Below are positions 34,421 through 42,687 of a stretch of DNA of 64,000 nt, one piece after another. Under the pieces are notes generated by a model. That model saw nothing but the letters and a program-made list of their open reading frames with translations. It made no database searches and was not told where the DNA came from. Numbering within the stretch: the first letter of the stretch is position 1; each line of letters begins with the position of its first letter. The position numbers and the translations under genes were made by a program. Source of the stretch: CAWDVK01 sp963805715 (lineage in GTDB: Bacteria > Actinomycetota > Actinomycetes > Streptosporangiales > Streptosporangiaceae); the NCBI GenBank assembly GCA_963805715.1, contig CAWDVK010000018.1:1-64000 (forward strand), given 5' to 3'.

Positions 34421-35305
34421 CTAGCGCCCCGTCACCACGGCGCGCGCGAGCTCGGCCGCGACCCGGCTGCGGCGCGGCTGCGGCGGTCCGGGCAGCACGT
34501 CGTAGCCGGCTGCGGCTATCGCCGTCATCGCAGCGCGGCCGCCGGCCACGTAGCCGGCGATGGCCAGCCGCGCCATGCCGCTGAGCGTGCCCACGAGCGC
34601 GGCGCCCGCGTCCAGCACCTGGCGCGCGCGGTCGGTCTCGAATCTGATCAGCGCGCGGAGCTGCGGTGAGGCGCGGTCCGCGCCGAGATCGGCCGCCGTG
34701 CAACCATGCGCGGCCATGTCCTCGGCGGGCAGGTAGATCCGGCCGGCCCGCAGGTCCTCGGCAACGTCCTGCCAGTGCTCAACCAGTTGCAGGGCAGTAC
34801 AAACCTGGTCGGATAGCTCGTCGCGGCGGGGCCCGGACGCACCGAACACGGCCAGGACGATGCGGCCGACAGGATTAGCGGACAGCCTGCAGTAGCCGAG
34901 CAGTTCGTCGAAGGTCTGGTAGCTGCTGACCACCTGGTCCTGCCGGTTCGCCTCGATCAGGTCGAGGAACGGCTGAATGCCCAGCCTCAGCTCCGCGACG
35001 GTGGGCTGCAGCCCCCGGATCACCGTCAGCTGCGGGTCCCCGCCGTTCACTCGCTCCAGATCGGCCTGCAGCTCGTCCAGCAGCCGCAGCCGGTCGGCCG
35101 GCGGCGCCTGGTCGCCGATGTCATCGGTTACCCGGGCGAATCCGTACACAGCCATCAGCTGCCGCCGCTGCCGGGCAGGCAGCAGGCGGACGGCAACCGG
35201 GAAGTTTTCCCCGGCCGAGCGCGCAGCCATCGCGCGCCCGAGGGCGGCCTGATCGCCGTCCGCCCAGAGGAACTCCCCAGTCAGTCGCGTATCGTCGCGC
35301 GTCAC
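34421..35305 (-). CDS. hpnC: HpnC, hydroxysqualene synthase
   Basis: 294 residues from GTG 35305. Motifs of the trans-isoprenyl head-to-head synthase fold are RSAGENFPVAVRLLPARQRRQL, YGFARVTDDIGD (first motif), YCRLSANPVGRIVLAVFG and LVEHWQDVAEDLRAGRIYLPAED (second motif). HpnC converts presqualene diphosphate to hydroxysqualene. An ATG at 35368 in the same frame would add MSSDIHVRICHQNKVVRKIGA, but that stretch overlaps the dyads at 35347-35369 and looks non-coding, so I prefer the GTG. It is the first gene of the operon; hpnD follows after three bases. Confidence 0.93.
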   Translation of the reverse strand: MTRDDTRLTGEFLWADGDQAALGRAMAARSAGENFPVAVRLLPARQRRQLMAVYGFARVTDDIGDQAPPADRLRLLDELQADLERVNGGDPQLTVIRGLQPTVAELRLGIQPFLDLIEANRQDQVVSSYQTFDELLGYCRLSANPVGRIVLAVFGASGPRRDELSDQVCTALQLVEHWQDVAEDLRAGRIYLPAEDMAAHGCTAADLGADRASPQLRALIRFETDRARQVLDAGAALVGTLSGMARLAIAGYVAGGRAAMTAIAAAGYDVLPGPPQPRRSRVAAELARAVVTGR

Positions 35306-35346
35306 GGCCCCTATTTTCCGCACAACCTTGTTTTGATGGCAAATTC

Positions 35347-35369
35347 TGACATGGATGTCAGATGACATC
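35347..35369 (-). promoter_or_regulatory. Candidate operator of the hopanoid operon (TGACAT half-sites)
   Basis: TGACAT-GG-ATGTCA (35347-35360) is a perfect 6-2-6 dyad. A third half-site, TGACAT, at 35363-35368 forms a second, overlapping dyad (GATGTCA-GA-TGACATC). It lies 42 bases before the hpnC start codon. A matching dyad is found at 35498-35511. A TTGAAA hexamer (minus strand, about 35385) could be a -35. Confidence 0.55.
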
Positions 35370-35497
35370 GGCGTCGTGTTTTTTCAATTGATCGCATCCG
35401 CTGCGCTGGCATGAAGATCCTATTATGCATAGCCCAGGCGGCTTCCGCCTGCCGCCCCGGACTCGAATGCCAAATCGCCTGGCCGGCATTTCATTGC

Positions 35498-35511
35498 TGA
35501 CACTTATGTCA
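35498..35511 (-). promoter_or_regulatory. Second copy of the TGACAY-N2-ATGTCA dyad
   Basis: TGACACTTATGTCA has the same 6-2-6 layout as the dyad at 35347, with one base changed. The centres are 151 bp apart, suggesting two sites for the same dimeric regulator, perhaps allowing looping. No regulator gene lies next to it. Confidence 0.5.
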
Positions 35512-36240
35512 TATTCCAGTTGCGCTCTGCGCCGGCATTGGCCATCATGCGCTGGCCCCCGCGCGAGCCCGCGCAGCCCGGCGTCGGCCGGCGGGCCATA
35601 GTTCGCCGGCCGCACTCCCCCGGGCAGGCCTCCGCCCCCCGGCAGCCTCCGCCGGCCGCACTCCCCCGGGCCGCACTCCCCCGGGCCGCACACCCCCGGG
35701 CAGGCCTCCGCCCCCGGCCAGGCCTCCGCCGGCCCACTCCTCCGGGCAGGCCTCCGCCAGCCGCGGTCCGACGGCAATCGCCCGCCAGTCGCAGGCCTGC
35801 CCACTGCGGGCGGCCGGCCGCATCCGCCCGGCCGGAGACGCAAGCCTGCCACCGGCCGCCCGATACTCCGCAGGCCACGGCCACGATCGGCCCGGTCGTC
35901 GATTTTTGCCTGCGAACCGGGCGCAGGTGACGAGAAGAACTCCCGTACGGCTCCGGCGGAAATCCGCAGCTTACGGGTGCGCCAGGCGAGCCTTGCTTCG
36001 CAGCTGCGCGGCAGCAGGCCGGCGCCCGCCAGGTCGTCTGACGCCAGCGAGCCGCTGTCGCCAGACGCGGCTCGCAGCACGATGTCCGCGCTCCAGCGGG
36101 GCTGGCAGCGCGGCCGGTCGGCGGCCAGGCCGGGGCAGCCCGGTGATGCCCCGAGCCCGAGGACAAGCGCGGCGCAGGACGGGCCGGACGAGACGAACGA
36201 GTAGGTACACGTGGGGCAGCGTCAAGGGGAGGCCGGCGAT
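35512..36240. other. Non-coding GC-rich stretch with imperfect repeats
   Basis: Open frames here on the minus strand are only Pro/Gly/Arg-rich read-through without family features. Short units such as GCACTCCCCCGGGCC and GGCAGGCCTCCGCC recur between 35607 and 35760. The sensor kinase gene that normally leads a conservon is absent from this place. The last bases give GGGGAGG before ATG 36241. Confidence 0.5.
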
Positions 36241-36800
36241 ATGACTCAGGGCGGCAGACTGGACTGGCTGCTTGATGACCTGGTGGAGCGTATTCCCCAG
36301 ATCGACAGGGCGGTCATCCTCTCCAGGGATGGCCTCGCCATCGGCTCGTCGGCCCGGCTGCGCCGCGACGAGCCGAGCACCTGGCTGCCGTGGCCGCCGG
36401 GGTGCAGAGCCTCGCCAGGGGCGTCGCGCAGAATTTCGGCGGCCGCCAGGTCAGGCAAACCCTCATCGAGATGGACTCGGCCTTCCTGTTCGTGACGGCC
36501 GCCGGCGAGGGCAGCTGCCTCGCCGTACTGGCGTCGACCGATGCGGACGCGGGACTCATCGCCTATGAGATGGCCGTGCTGGTCCGGCGCGTGGGCGAGC
36601 ACCTCGCCGTCAACTCCCGGCCGGCGAACCCGGCCAGTGAGGCGAGGCAGCAGCGGTGTTCCCACCCGATTCGGGAGACCCGCTCCACCCAGGGCCGCGG
36701 GCAGGCCCGGCCACCCGGAATGGCTGGCCGGCCGGCCATTCCCGGCTGCCTGATGACCCGGACTAGTATGCCCGGCCCGTCGTGCGACCTTACGCGCTGA
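36241..36800 (+). CDS. cvnB: Roadblock/LC7 protein of a conservon, with a one-base frameshift
   Basis: ATG 36241 follows GGGGAGG. The first frame reads GGRLDWLLDDLVERIPQIDRAVILSRDGLAIGSS. The second begins at EHLAAVAAGVQSLARGVAQNFGG and continues QTLIEMDSAFLFVTAAGEGSCLAVLAS and EMAVLVRRVGEHL, the full roadblock fold. The join RRDE-(A)-EHLAAV needs one extra G near 36369-36372; total length is 3n+2. MglB-like roadblock proteins partner with the small GTPase encoded two genes on. A long low-complexity C-terminus ends at 36800, overlapping the next gene. Confidence 0.8.
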
Positions 36801-37101
36801 CCGGGGGGCGCACGCGTCCGGTCGGCGACGACTTCGACCTCCTCGCCCTGGTCTCCACCAGCCGAGGCTGGTCAGCCGACGTGCCACCGGAGCCAGAGCA
36901 GCTGGTGATACTGCGCCGCTGCCGGGTGCCGACCTCCGTCGCGGACCTGGCGTCCGACCTCGACCTGCCCTCGGGGTGATCCGGATCCTGGTGTCTGACC
37001 TGCGCCAGCGCGGCCTGATCATGATCCGGCGGCCGTCGGCCACCAGGCTGACAGATCCGCAGCTGCTCAGGGAGGTGGCCGATGGACTTCGCAGACTCTG
37101 A
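36782..37101 (+). CDS. cvnC: DUF742 protein of a conservon, with a one-base frameshift
   Basis: GTG 36782 begins RPYALTGGRTRPVGDDFDLLALVSTS, the classical start of DUF742 proteins, then EPEQLVILRRCRVPTSVADLASDLDLP. The frame stops at TGA after PSG. Adding one C in the CCC run at about 36967-36969 restores LGVIRILVSDLRQRGLIMIRRP and an end at 37101. The family is a winged-helix-like adaptor between the roadblock protein and the GTPase. The 3' end overlaps cvnD by 20 bases. Confidence 0.8.
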
Positions 37102-37696
37102 CCGGTCCGAGCCCGCGGCGGCCAGCCCCGCGGCGGTGAAGATCCTCATCGCCGGCGGTTTCGGCGCCGGCAAGACCACGCTCGTCGGCTCGGTGAGCGA
37201 GATCCGGCCGCTGCGCACCGAGGAGGTGCTGAGCGAGCCCGGCATCCAGGTTGACTCGCTCGACGGGGTCGGGGCCAAGTCCACCACGACCGTCGCCATG
37301 GACTTCGGCCGCATCACGATTAACCGCGACCTGATCGTCTACCTGTTCGGCACGCCCGGCCAGCACCGGTTCTGGTTCCTGTGGGACGAGCTGGCCCAGG
37401 GAGCGCTCGGCGCGGTAGTGCTGGCTGACACCCGCCGTCTCGCCGGCTGCTTTCCCTCGGTGGACTATTTCGAGCGCACCGGCACGCCGTTCATCGTTGC
37501 GGTGAACTGCTTCGACGACGCCCAGTTCTACCAGGCAGAGACCGTCAAGGCGGCGCTCGCGCTCGCTCCCGAGGTGCCGGTCATCATGTGTGATGCGCGG
37601 CAGCGCACGTCCGGCCGCACCGTTCTGGTGGCACTGGTGGAGCACGTGCTGCATATGCTGACGGCCGCGACCGGTGAGGTCAGGTCCGCCAGATGA
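37082..37696 (+). CDS. cvnD: Conservon small GTPase (MglA/Arf-like, CvnD)
   Basis: 204 residues, intact. G1 P-loop GGFGAGKTT, switch region VGAKSTTTVAMDFG, G3-like LFGTPGQHRFWFLWDE (GTPGQ in place of DTPGQ) and G4-like VNCFDD (N-C-x-D; usual NKFD). These are the normal CvnD variants. Conservon GTPases receive signals through roadblock and DUF742 partners from a sensor kinase that is missing here. The 3' end overlaps that of the convergent phosphatase gene by 17 bases. Confidence 0.92.
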   Translation: MDFADSDRSEPAAASPAAVKILIAGGFGAGKTTLVGSVSEIRPLRTEEVLSEPGIQVDSLDGVGAKSTTTVAMDFGRITINRDLIVYLFGTPGQHRFWFLWDELAQGALGAVVLADTRRLAGCFPSVDYFERTGTPFIVAVNCFDDAQFYQAETVKAALALAPEVPVIMCDARQRTSGRTVLVALVEHVLHMLTAATGEVRSAR

Positions 37697-38783
37697 GCAC
37701 GAGCGCGCAGTCGTCGGCGCTGCGCACCACTGCCTCCATGCGCTGAACCAGGCGGGCCGCGCCGGAGCCGAATCCGGCCGGAACCAGGTACTCGGCCTCG
37801 CCGAGCAGCCGGTCGATGCCCGCGTCGATGTCACAGCCCGGCGCCTCCACCAGCCCGTCCGTATACAGCATCAGAGCGTCCCCGGGCCGCAGGACGCCGC
37901 GCTCGGGCCGGCTCCGCAGGTCCGGTACGACGCCGATGACAATGCCGCGGGCCCTGGTCAGCCGCCACCGGCCGGTCGCTGACTCGAAATGCGCGGCCGG
38001 CGGATGCCCGGCGGAGGCGACGACGTAGTCGCCGGTAGCGAGGTCCACGGCGAGGTGAACGGCCGTTACGAATCCCTCGGCCTTGGCATTGCGGCGCAGG
38101 TAGGAGTTGCACGCGGTGAGGAATTCCTCGCGCGGCACGGAGCCGAGCAGGCCGCCGAACGCCCCGGACAGCAGCAGCGCCCTGGTGCCCGCGTCAACGC
38201 CCTTGCCGGGCACGTCGACGAGCGCCACCTCGAGCGTCTTGCCATCGCACATGGACACCACGAAGTCGCCGCCGAACGACGCGCCGCCGGCCGGCCTGAG
38301 CACGGACGCGGAGTGCCAGCGGGCAGGCAGCTCCGGCAGCTTGCTCTGAGCCCGGATCCGGTCCCGCAGCTCGATGAGCATCTGGTCGCCGCGCATGCCG
38401 ATCAGCCCGAGCTTCTCCCTGGCCCTGGCGAGCGCGTCGGCGAATACGGCGGTCAGGGCGATCGTTGCGCCGATGCCCGGGGTGAGGGGCCGCCCGGCCG
38501 CCCAGTCGTAGGCCAGCATGACGGCGACGATGCCGAACAGGATGCGCAGCGCCCTGGGCCAGAGCAGCAGGCCGCCGGCCAGCAGCGGCAGGACCATGAC
38601 GGCAGGCGAGAACCACGCCACCGAGACGTGCACCGTGGCCACGCCGATGACGACGGCAGCCAGGGCGAGGCCGAAGGCCAGCCGGCGGTTCCTGGTAATG
38701 AACTGGCGCCGGATGGTGCCGCGCACCCGCGCCGCCGATGTCCGGGCTGCGCGGACAAGACGGTCAGGGAAACGGACAACCAT
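37680..38783 (-). CDS. Membrane SpoIIE-type PP2C phosphatase
   Basis: 367 residues from ATG 38783. N-terminal basic segment, then about four membrane segments (LAFGLALAAVVIGVATVHVSVAW; VMVLPLLAGGLLLW; ILFGIVAVMLAYDW; IGATIALTAVFADAL). The cytosolic PP2C domain follows (VLRPAGGASFGGDFVVS; LVDVPGKGVDAGTRALLLSGAFGG; ASAGHPPAAHF; LYTDGLVEAPG; DDCALVLIW). The motifs replace GGDWYD by GGDFVV, as in the RsbU-like membrane phosphatases of actinomycetes. A TACAGT hexamer ten bases before the ATG hints at a leaderless or short-leader transcript. No anti-sigma partner is adjacent. Confidence 0.87.
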   Translation of the reverse strand: MVVRFPDRLVRAARTSAARVRGTIRRQFITRNRRLAFGLALAAVVIGVATVHVSVAWFSPAVMVLPLLAGGLLLWPRALRILFGIVAVMLAYDWAAGRPLTPGIGATIALTAVFADALARAREKLGLIGMRGDQMLIELRDRIRAQSKLPELPARWHSASVLRPAGGASFGGDFVVSMCDGKTLEVALVDVPGKGVDAGTRALLLSGAFGGLLGSVPREEFLTACNSYLRRNAKAEGFVTAVHLAVDLATGDYVVASAGHPPAAHFESATGRWRLTRARGIVIGVVPDLRSRPERGVLRPGDALMLYTDGLVEAPGCDIDAGIDRLLGEAEYLVPAGFGSGAARLVQRMEAVVRSADDCALVLIWRT

Positions 38784-38952
38784 GATGTCGGCACTGTACC
38801 GGTACACACCGTCTGCGCACTCTCCGCGAGGCGAATATGGTCGCGAATTCGTCCACCGGCGGCTGCCTGCCGGTTCCCGGTCCCCGGCCCCAGACGGCGG
38901 GCGCCCGATATCGGATCGCCAGCGGGGCGGCTTGTCAGGTACGAATGGCACT

Positions 38953-40215
38953 ATGACCGATGACTATCCGCTGCGGCCGGTGGCGCCAGACCAGTTCGCC
39001 GCCTTCCTGACCGTGGGCGAGCGCGCGTTTAACTCCAACTGGCCGCTGGAGTCGCTGCGCGAGCATGAGCTCGGCACGTTCGAGTTCGATCGCAGCATCG
39101 CCGCGTTCGACGGTGACCTGATCGTGGGCAGTGCCGCCGCCTACACGTTCCGGCTGGCTGTGCCCGGCGGCGAGCTGGCCGGGGCGGCTGGCGTCACTGC
39201 CGTCAGCGTGCTGCCGAGCCACCGCAGGCGCGGCATCCTCTCGGCGATGATGCGGCATCAGCTGGCCGATATCAGGGACCGGGGCGAGTCCATTGCGGCC
39301 CTGTTCGCCTCTGAACCGGGAATCTACGGCCGGTACGGCTACGGATGCTCATCTGAGCACCTGCAGTTCACGGTGCGGCGCGGCGAGACGCAGCTGGTCC
39401 CGTCCGCACCGCGCAGCCGGCTGGCCGCCGCGATCCGCCTCCGGGAGAGTGATCCGGACAAGCTGCTCCCGGAGCTGGCTAAGGTCTACGACCTGGTCCT
39501 GCCCGGACGGCCGGGCATGCCGGCCAGGGACGACCGGTGGTGGCGCAACGCCATCGCCGATCCCGAGTTCAGCCGCAACGGGATGGGGCCGCTGCGCTGC
39601 ATGCTCGCCGAGGACGACTCCGGCCCGCGTGGCTACGCTCTGTACGCAGCGCGGCCGGACTGGGCAGATGAAGGCATCCCGTCGCACGCCCTGGTCATCC
39701 GCGAGCTGATGGCGGCCGACCCTGAGGCGACCGCTGCGCTCTGGGCCGATCTGCTGACCAGAGACCTGGTCGGCGAGGTGCGCGTCAGGCAGCGGCCGGC
39801 CGATGACGCGCTGCTGCACCTGCTGGCCGACCGCCGGCGGGCCCGTGCCCTGCTCAGCGACGGGCTGTGGATCCGGCTCACCGACGTGCCGGCGGCCCTC
39901 TGCCAGCGGGGCTACGCGCGGGACATCAACGTCGTGCTCGAGGTGACTGACGAGCTCATCCCGGACAACGCCGGCCGGTGGCGCCTGCAGGCCAGCGGGA
40001 CGGCCCCGGCGCACCTGGCCAGCTGCGAGCGCAGCGGCCAGCCGGCCGACCTCGCGTTGCCCGTCAGCGCGCTCGGCGCGGCCTACCTGGGCGGCACCAG
40101 GCTGGGCGCGCTGGCGGCGGCCGGCCAGGTCACCGAGCTGCGGGCGGGCAAGCTCGCCGAACTGTCGGCCGCCATGATGTCCGACCCCGCGCCCTGGTGC
40201 CCGAGGATCTTCTGA
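38953..40215 (+). CDS. Eis-like GNAT N-acetyltransferase
   Basis: 420 residues with the Eis three-part layout. The N-terminal GNAT (about 1-140) has the acetyl-CoA motif VTAVSVLPSHRRRGILSAMMRHQL and YGRYGYGCSSEH. A second GNAT-like domain and a C-terminal sterol-carrier-like domain ending in a terminal carboxylate (APWCPRIF) follow. Eis proteins acetylate amines of varied substrates, including aminoglycosides in mycobacteria. The terminal carboxylate is the expected catalytic base. The start ATG 38953 lies 170 bases from the divergent phosphatase start. Confidence 0.9.
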   Translation: MTDDYPLRPVAPDQFAAFLTVGERAFNSNWPLESLREHELGTFEFDRSIAAFDGDLIVGSAAAYTFRLAVPGGELAGAAGVTAVSVLPSHRRRGILSAMMRHQLADIRDRGESIAALFASEPGIYGRYGYGCSSEHLQFTVRRGETQLVPSAPRSRLAAAIRLRESDPDKLLPELAKVYDLVLPGRPGMPARDDRWWRNAIADPEFSRNGMGPLRCMLAEDDSGPRGYALYAARPDWADEGIPSHALVIRELMAADPEATAALWADLLTRDLVGEVRVRQRPADDALLHLLADRRRARALLSDGLWIRLTDVPAALCQRGYARDINVVLEVTDELIPDNAGRWRLQASGTAPAHLASCERSGQPADLALPVSALGAAYLGGTRLGALAAAGQVTELRAGKLAELSAAMMSDPAPWCPRIF

Positions 40216-40258
40216 CCAGCGGGCTATGCCGGGCGCCTGATGCTCCTGAGGGGCGCAG

Positions 40259-40795
40259 ATGCCAGAGCTGAAGATTACGGTGGACGCCGCGATGCGGGCC
40301 AGGGATGTCTCCCGGCCGCGGACGGCCGATGACGCTGCCGAGGCTACTGACTCCCAGCTGGCGGCCGGGCGGCCGGGCAGGCCGCCCGGCGGCCCCGGAA
40401 CTGACCGGCCCGGAACTGACCGCCCCGGAACTGACCGCCCCGGAACTGACCTCCGGGCAGCTGACCGGACGGCAGGTGGCGGCGCGGCAGGTAGCGGCGC
40501 GGCAGGTGGCGGCGCGGCAGGTAGCGGCGCGGCAGGTAGCGGCGCGGCAGGTAGCGGCGCGGCAGGTAGCGGCGCGGCAGGTGGCGGCGCGGCAGGTGGC
40601 GCGCTGGCCGACAGCCGCCCGGCCCGGCCGCGGCCAGGAAAAAGAGGGGCCGGGGCAGCCGGGACAGTGCCCGCCCCGCCGCCCTCGGACAGCCCGCCGG
40701 GCGGCCAGCATCCGGCCGATCAAGCGGGCAGCGCTGAGGCTCGTGATCGCGGCCCGCGATCTCAGCGACGTCCCCGGCGCCGGCGGGGCCGGTGA
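40259..40795 (+). CDS. Repeat-rich hypothetical protein
   Basis: 178 residues from ATG 40259, which has GAGGGG six bases upstream, 43 bases after the acetyltransferase stop. The start MPELKITVDAAMRARDVSRPRTADDAAEA has normal protein composition and could be a conserved N-terminus. The rest is four PGTDR-like units, about nine AAGSG/GAAGG units and a Pro/Arg-rich tail ending RRPRRRRGR. No domain is recognised. The repeats stay open in every frame, so the coding status past residue 35 rests only on the start signal. Confidence 0.5.
   Translation: MPELKITVDAAMRARDVSRPRTADDAAEATDSQLAAGRPGRPPGGPGTDRPGTDRPGTDRPGTDLRAADRTAGGGAAGSGAAGGGAAGSGAAGSGAAGSGAAGSGAAGGGAAGGALADSRPARPRPGKRGAGAAGTVPAPPPSDSPPGGQHPADQAGSAEARDRGPRSQRRPRRRRGR
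40393..40605. repeat. Two adjoining 15-bp tandem arrays
   Basis: Four copies close to CCCCGGAACTGACCG (40393-40450) are followed by nine copies of GGCAGGTRGCGGCGC (40471-40605). R alternates G/A among copies, and the last copy is degenerate. The unit length of 15 again keeps a reading frame. Confidence 0.95.
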
Positions 40796-40934
40796 CGCCC
40801 GCCGCGCACGGCTGACCTGCTGATCACCTGCCGCGGCGAGCCGGATGCCCCTGCCTCGGTCAGCCGGAAGCGCCGCCACCGTCAGCCGGTGCGCCCGCAG
40901 CCAGCCGGAGGGGCGGCCGCGGCCGGCCGGCCGG

Positions 40935-42347
40935 TCAGAACTGCAGCGACTTGATTTCCAGGAACTCCTCCAGGCCATGCACGCCGAGTTCCCTGCCGTA
41001 GCCCGAGCGACCGAAGCCGCCGAATGGCGCTGCCACGTTCCACGCCCCGCCGTTGATCTCCACATGGCCCGCCCGCAGCTGCCGCCCGACCGCGACCGCA
41101 TGATCCTGGTCAGCCGACCAGACAGCCGCCGCGAGCCCGTACGGCGTGCCGTTCGCGATGGCCACGGCCTCCTCCTCGGTGCCGTAACCGAGCACGCACA
41201 GCACCGGCCCGAAGATCTCCTCCTGCGCGACGATCATCTCCGGGGTGACGCCGGCCAGGACGGTGGGCTGGACGTAATAGCCGGTCTCCAGCCCGGCCGG
41301 CGGCCCGGCGCCGCCAGCAGCCGCCCGCGCGCCCTCAGCCAGGCCCTTCTCGATGTAGCCCAGGACCCGGTCACGCTGTGCCGCGGACGCCAGCGGCCCG
41401 AGCCTGGTGTCCTCGGCCAGCGGGTCGCCGGGCAGGTAGCGCCCGGCGTGGGCTGCCGCTAGCCCGACGGCCTCGTCGTAGCGGTCCCGGTGCACCAGCA
41501 TCCTGGTCAGCGCGTTGCAGGTCTGGCCGGCGTTCACGAACGCCTTCGCCACGCCGACCTTGACCGCGGTCGTCAGGTCGGCGTCGGGCAGGATGACATT
41601 GGCCGACTTGCCGCCAAGCTCCAGGGTGACCCGCTTGACGGTGCCCGCGGCGACCTCCGCAACCTGCCGGCCAGCCTGCAGCGAGCCGGTGAACGACACG
41701 ACGTCCACGCCCTCGTGCCCGGCGATGGCCTCGCCCGTGACCGGCCCGGTCCCGCTGACCAGGTTGAACACTCCGGGCGGCAGGCCAGTCTCGTGGAAGA
41801 TCTCGGCCAGCTCGTAGGCCGCGAGCGGAGCGACCTCGCTCGGCTTCAGCACGACCGTGCAGCCGGCCGCCAGCGCCGCCGCCACCTTCGCCACGATCTG
41901 GTGCAGCGGGTAGTTCCACGGGGTGATGGCACCGACCACGCCAGCGGGCTCGCGCACGATCAGCGAGTTGCCGGCCCGCTCGCCGCCGAAGTCATAGCCG
42001 GCCAGCAGGTCCACGTAACTAGCGAGGACCGCGAGCGGAGTGCCAACCTGGACCGCGCGGGAGAACCGCAGCGGCGCGCCCATGTCCGCGCAGATCATCG
42101 CCGCTACCTCATCGGCCCGTTCCGCGAGCAGTTCCCGCGCCGCCCCGAGCAGCCTGGCCCGCTCGGCCGCCGGCGTGGCCGCCCAGCCGGGGAAGGCAGC
42201 CCTGGCCGCCAGCACGGCGGCCGCCACGTCGGCCGGGTGGCCAGCCGGAACCCGGTCGATGACAGCCTCAGTCGAGGGGTTGACGACGTCAACGCCGGCC
42301 TCGGATGCGGACGGAATCCAGCTGCCGCCGACGTAGTTACTGCGCAT
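40935..42347 (-). CDS. NAD(P)-dependent aldehyde dehydrogenase
   Basis: 470 residues, full family length. Motifs are VVGAITPWNYPLHQIVAKVAAALAAGCTVVLKPSEVAP (cofactor binding), VSFTGSLQAGRQVAE, VTLELGGKSANVIL (general-base Glu) and FVNAGQTCNALTRMLVH (catalytic Cys). The C-terminal part is IFGPVLCVLGYG and EINGGAWNVAAPFGGFGRSGYGRELG. It oxidises aldehydes to acids; the substrate cannot be inferred. The first residues MRSNYVGGSWIPS are typical. It appears monocistronic. Confidence 0.93.
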   Translation of the reverse strand: MRSNYVGGSWIPSASEAGVDVVNPSTEAVIDRVPAGHPADVAAAVLAARAAFPGWAATPAAERARLLGAARELLAERADEVAAMICADMGAPLRFSRAVQVGTPLAVLASYVDLLAGYDFGGERAGNSLIVREPAGVVGAITPWNYPLHQIVAKVAAALAAGCTVVLKPSEVAPLAAYELAEIFHETGLPPGVFNLVSGTGPVTGEAIAGHEGVDVVSFTGSLQAGRQVAEVAAGTVKRVTLELGGKSANVILPDADLTTAVKVGVAKAFVNAGQTCNALTRMLVHRDRYDEAVGLAAAHAGRYLPGDPLAEDTRLGPLASAAQRDRVLGYIEKGLAEGARAAAGGAGPPAGLETGYYVQPTVLAGVTPEMIVAQEEIFGPVLCVLGYGTEEEAVAIANGTPYGLAAAVWSADQDHAVAVGRQLRAGHVEINGGAWNVAAPFGGFGRSGYGRELGVHGLEEFLEIKSLQF

Positions 42348-42687
42348 GCCTCATCTTCGCGTATGCGACCTGGCCCCGGTCACACAGCCGGGCGGCAACG
42401 CCGGCTGCCCTGGCCCGGGCCGATCTGGTTATTACTAAGCGTATTCACTATATTCAACGCTAAGTTGTAGCTCGGCTACTAACTGCCGCCATACGGCCTG
42501 ATGCGGCTCGGCATGAGCACCGTCAGGCCGCATGCACCTGACCAGACTCCAAGCTCCTTACCAGGCAAAAGTCCTATAAGCCCTGGACTCCATTGCATGT
42601 CGTGATACAACGCTCTCTGTAAGTGACAAGAGCCCTCGATCACTTTCCGTAGTCACGATCCGAGGTCATCGATCCGCAAGGTGCGCC
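42348..42687. other. Intergenic region with AT-rich patch between divergent genes
   Basis: Contains an AT-rich segment (about 42428-42465, with TTATTACTAAGCG and CACTATATTCAACG) able to hold promoters for the divergent genes. A hairpin is listed separately. No gene is seen. Confidence 0.4.
42490..42534. terminator. Stem-loop in the divergent intergenic region
   Basis: CATACGGCCTGA (42490-42501) pairs with TCAGGCCGCATG (42523-42534) with one mismatch and a 21-base loop that has internal pairing potential. Because both neighbours point away from it, it is more likely a leader structure or insulator than a normal terminator. Confidence 0.4.

Noticed and set aside
35358..36080. 240-residue minus-strand frame before the hopanoid operon
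   Set aside because: Pro/Gly/Arg-rich read-through of GC repeats; overlaps the candidate operators.
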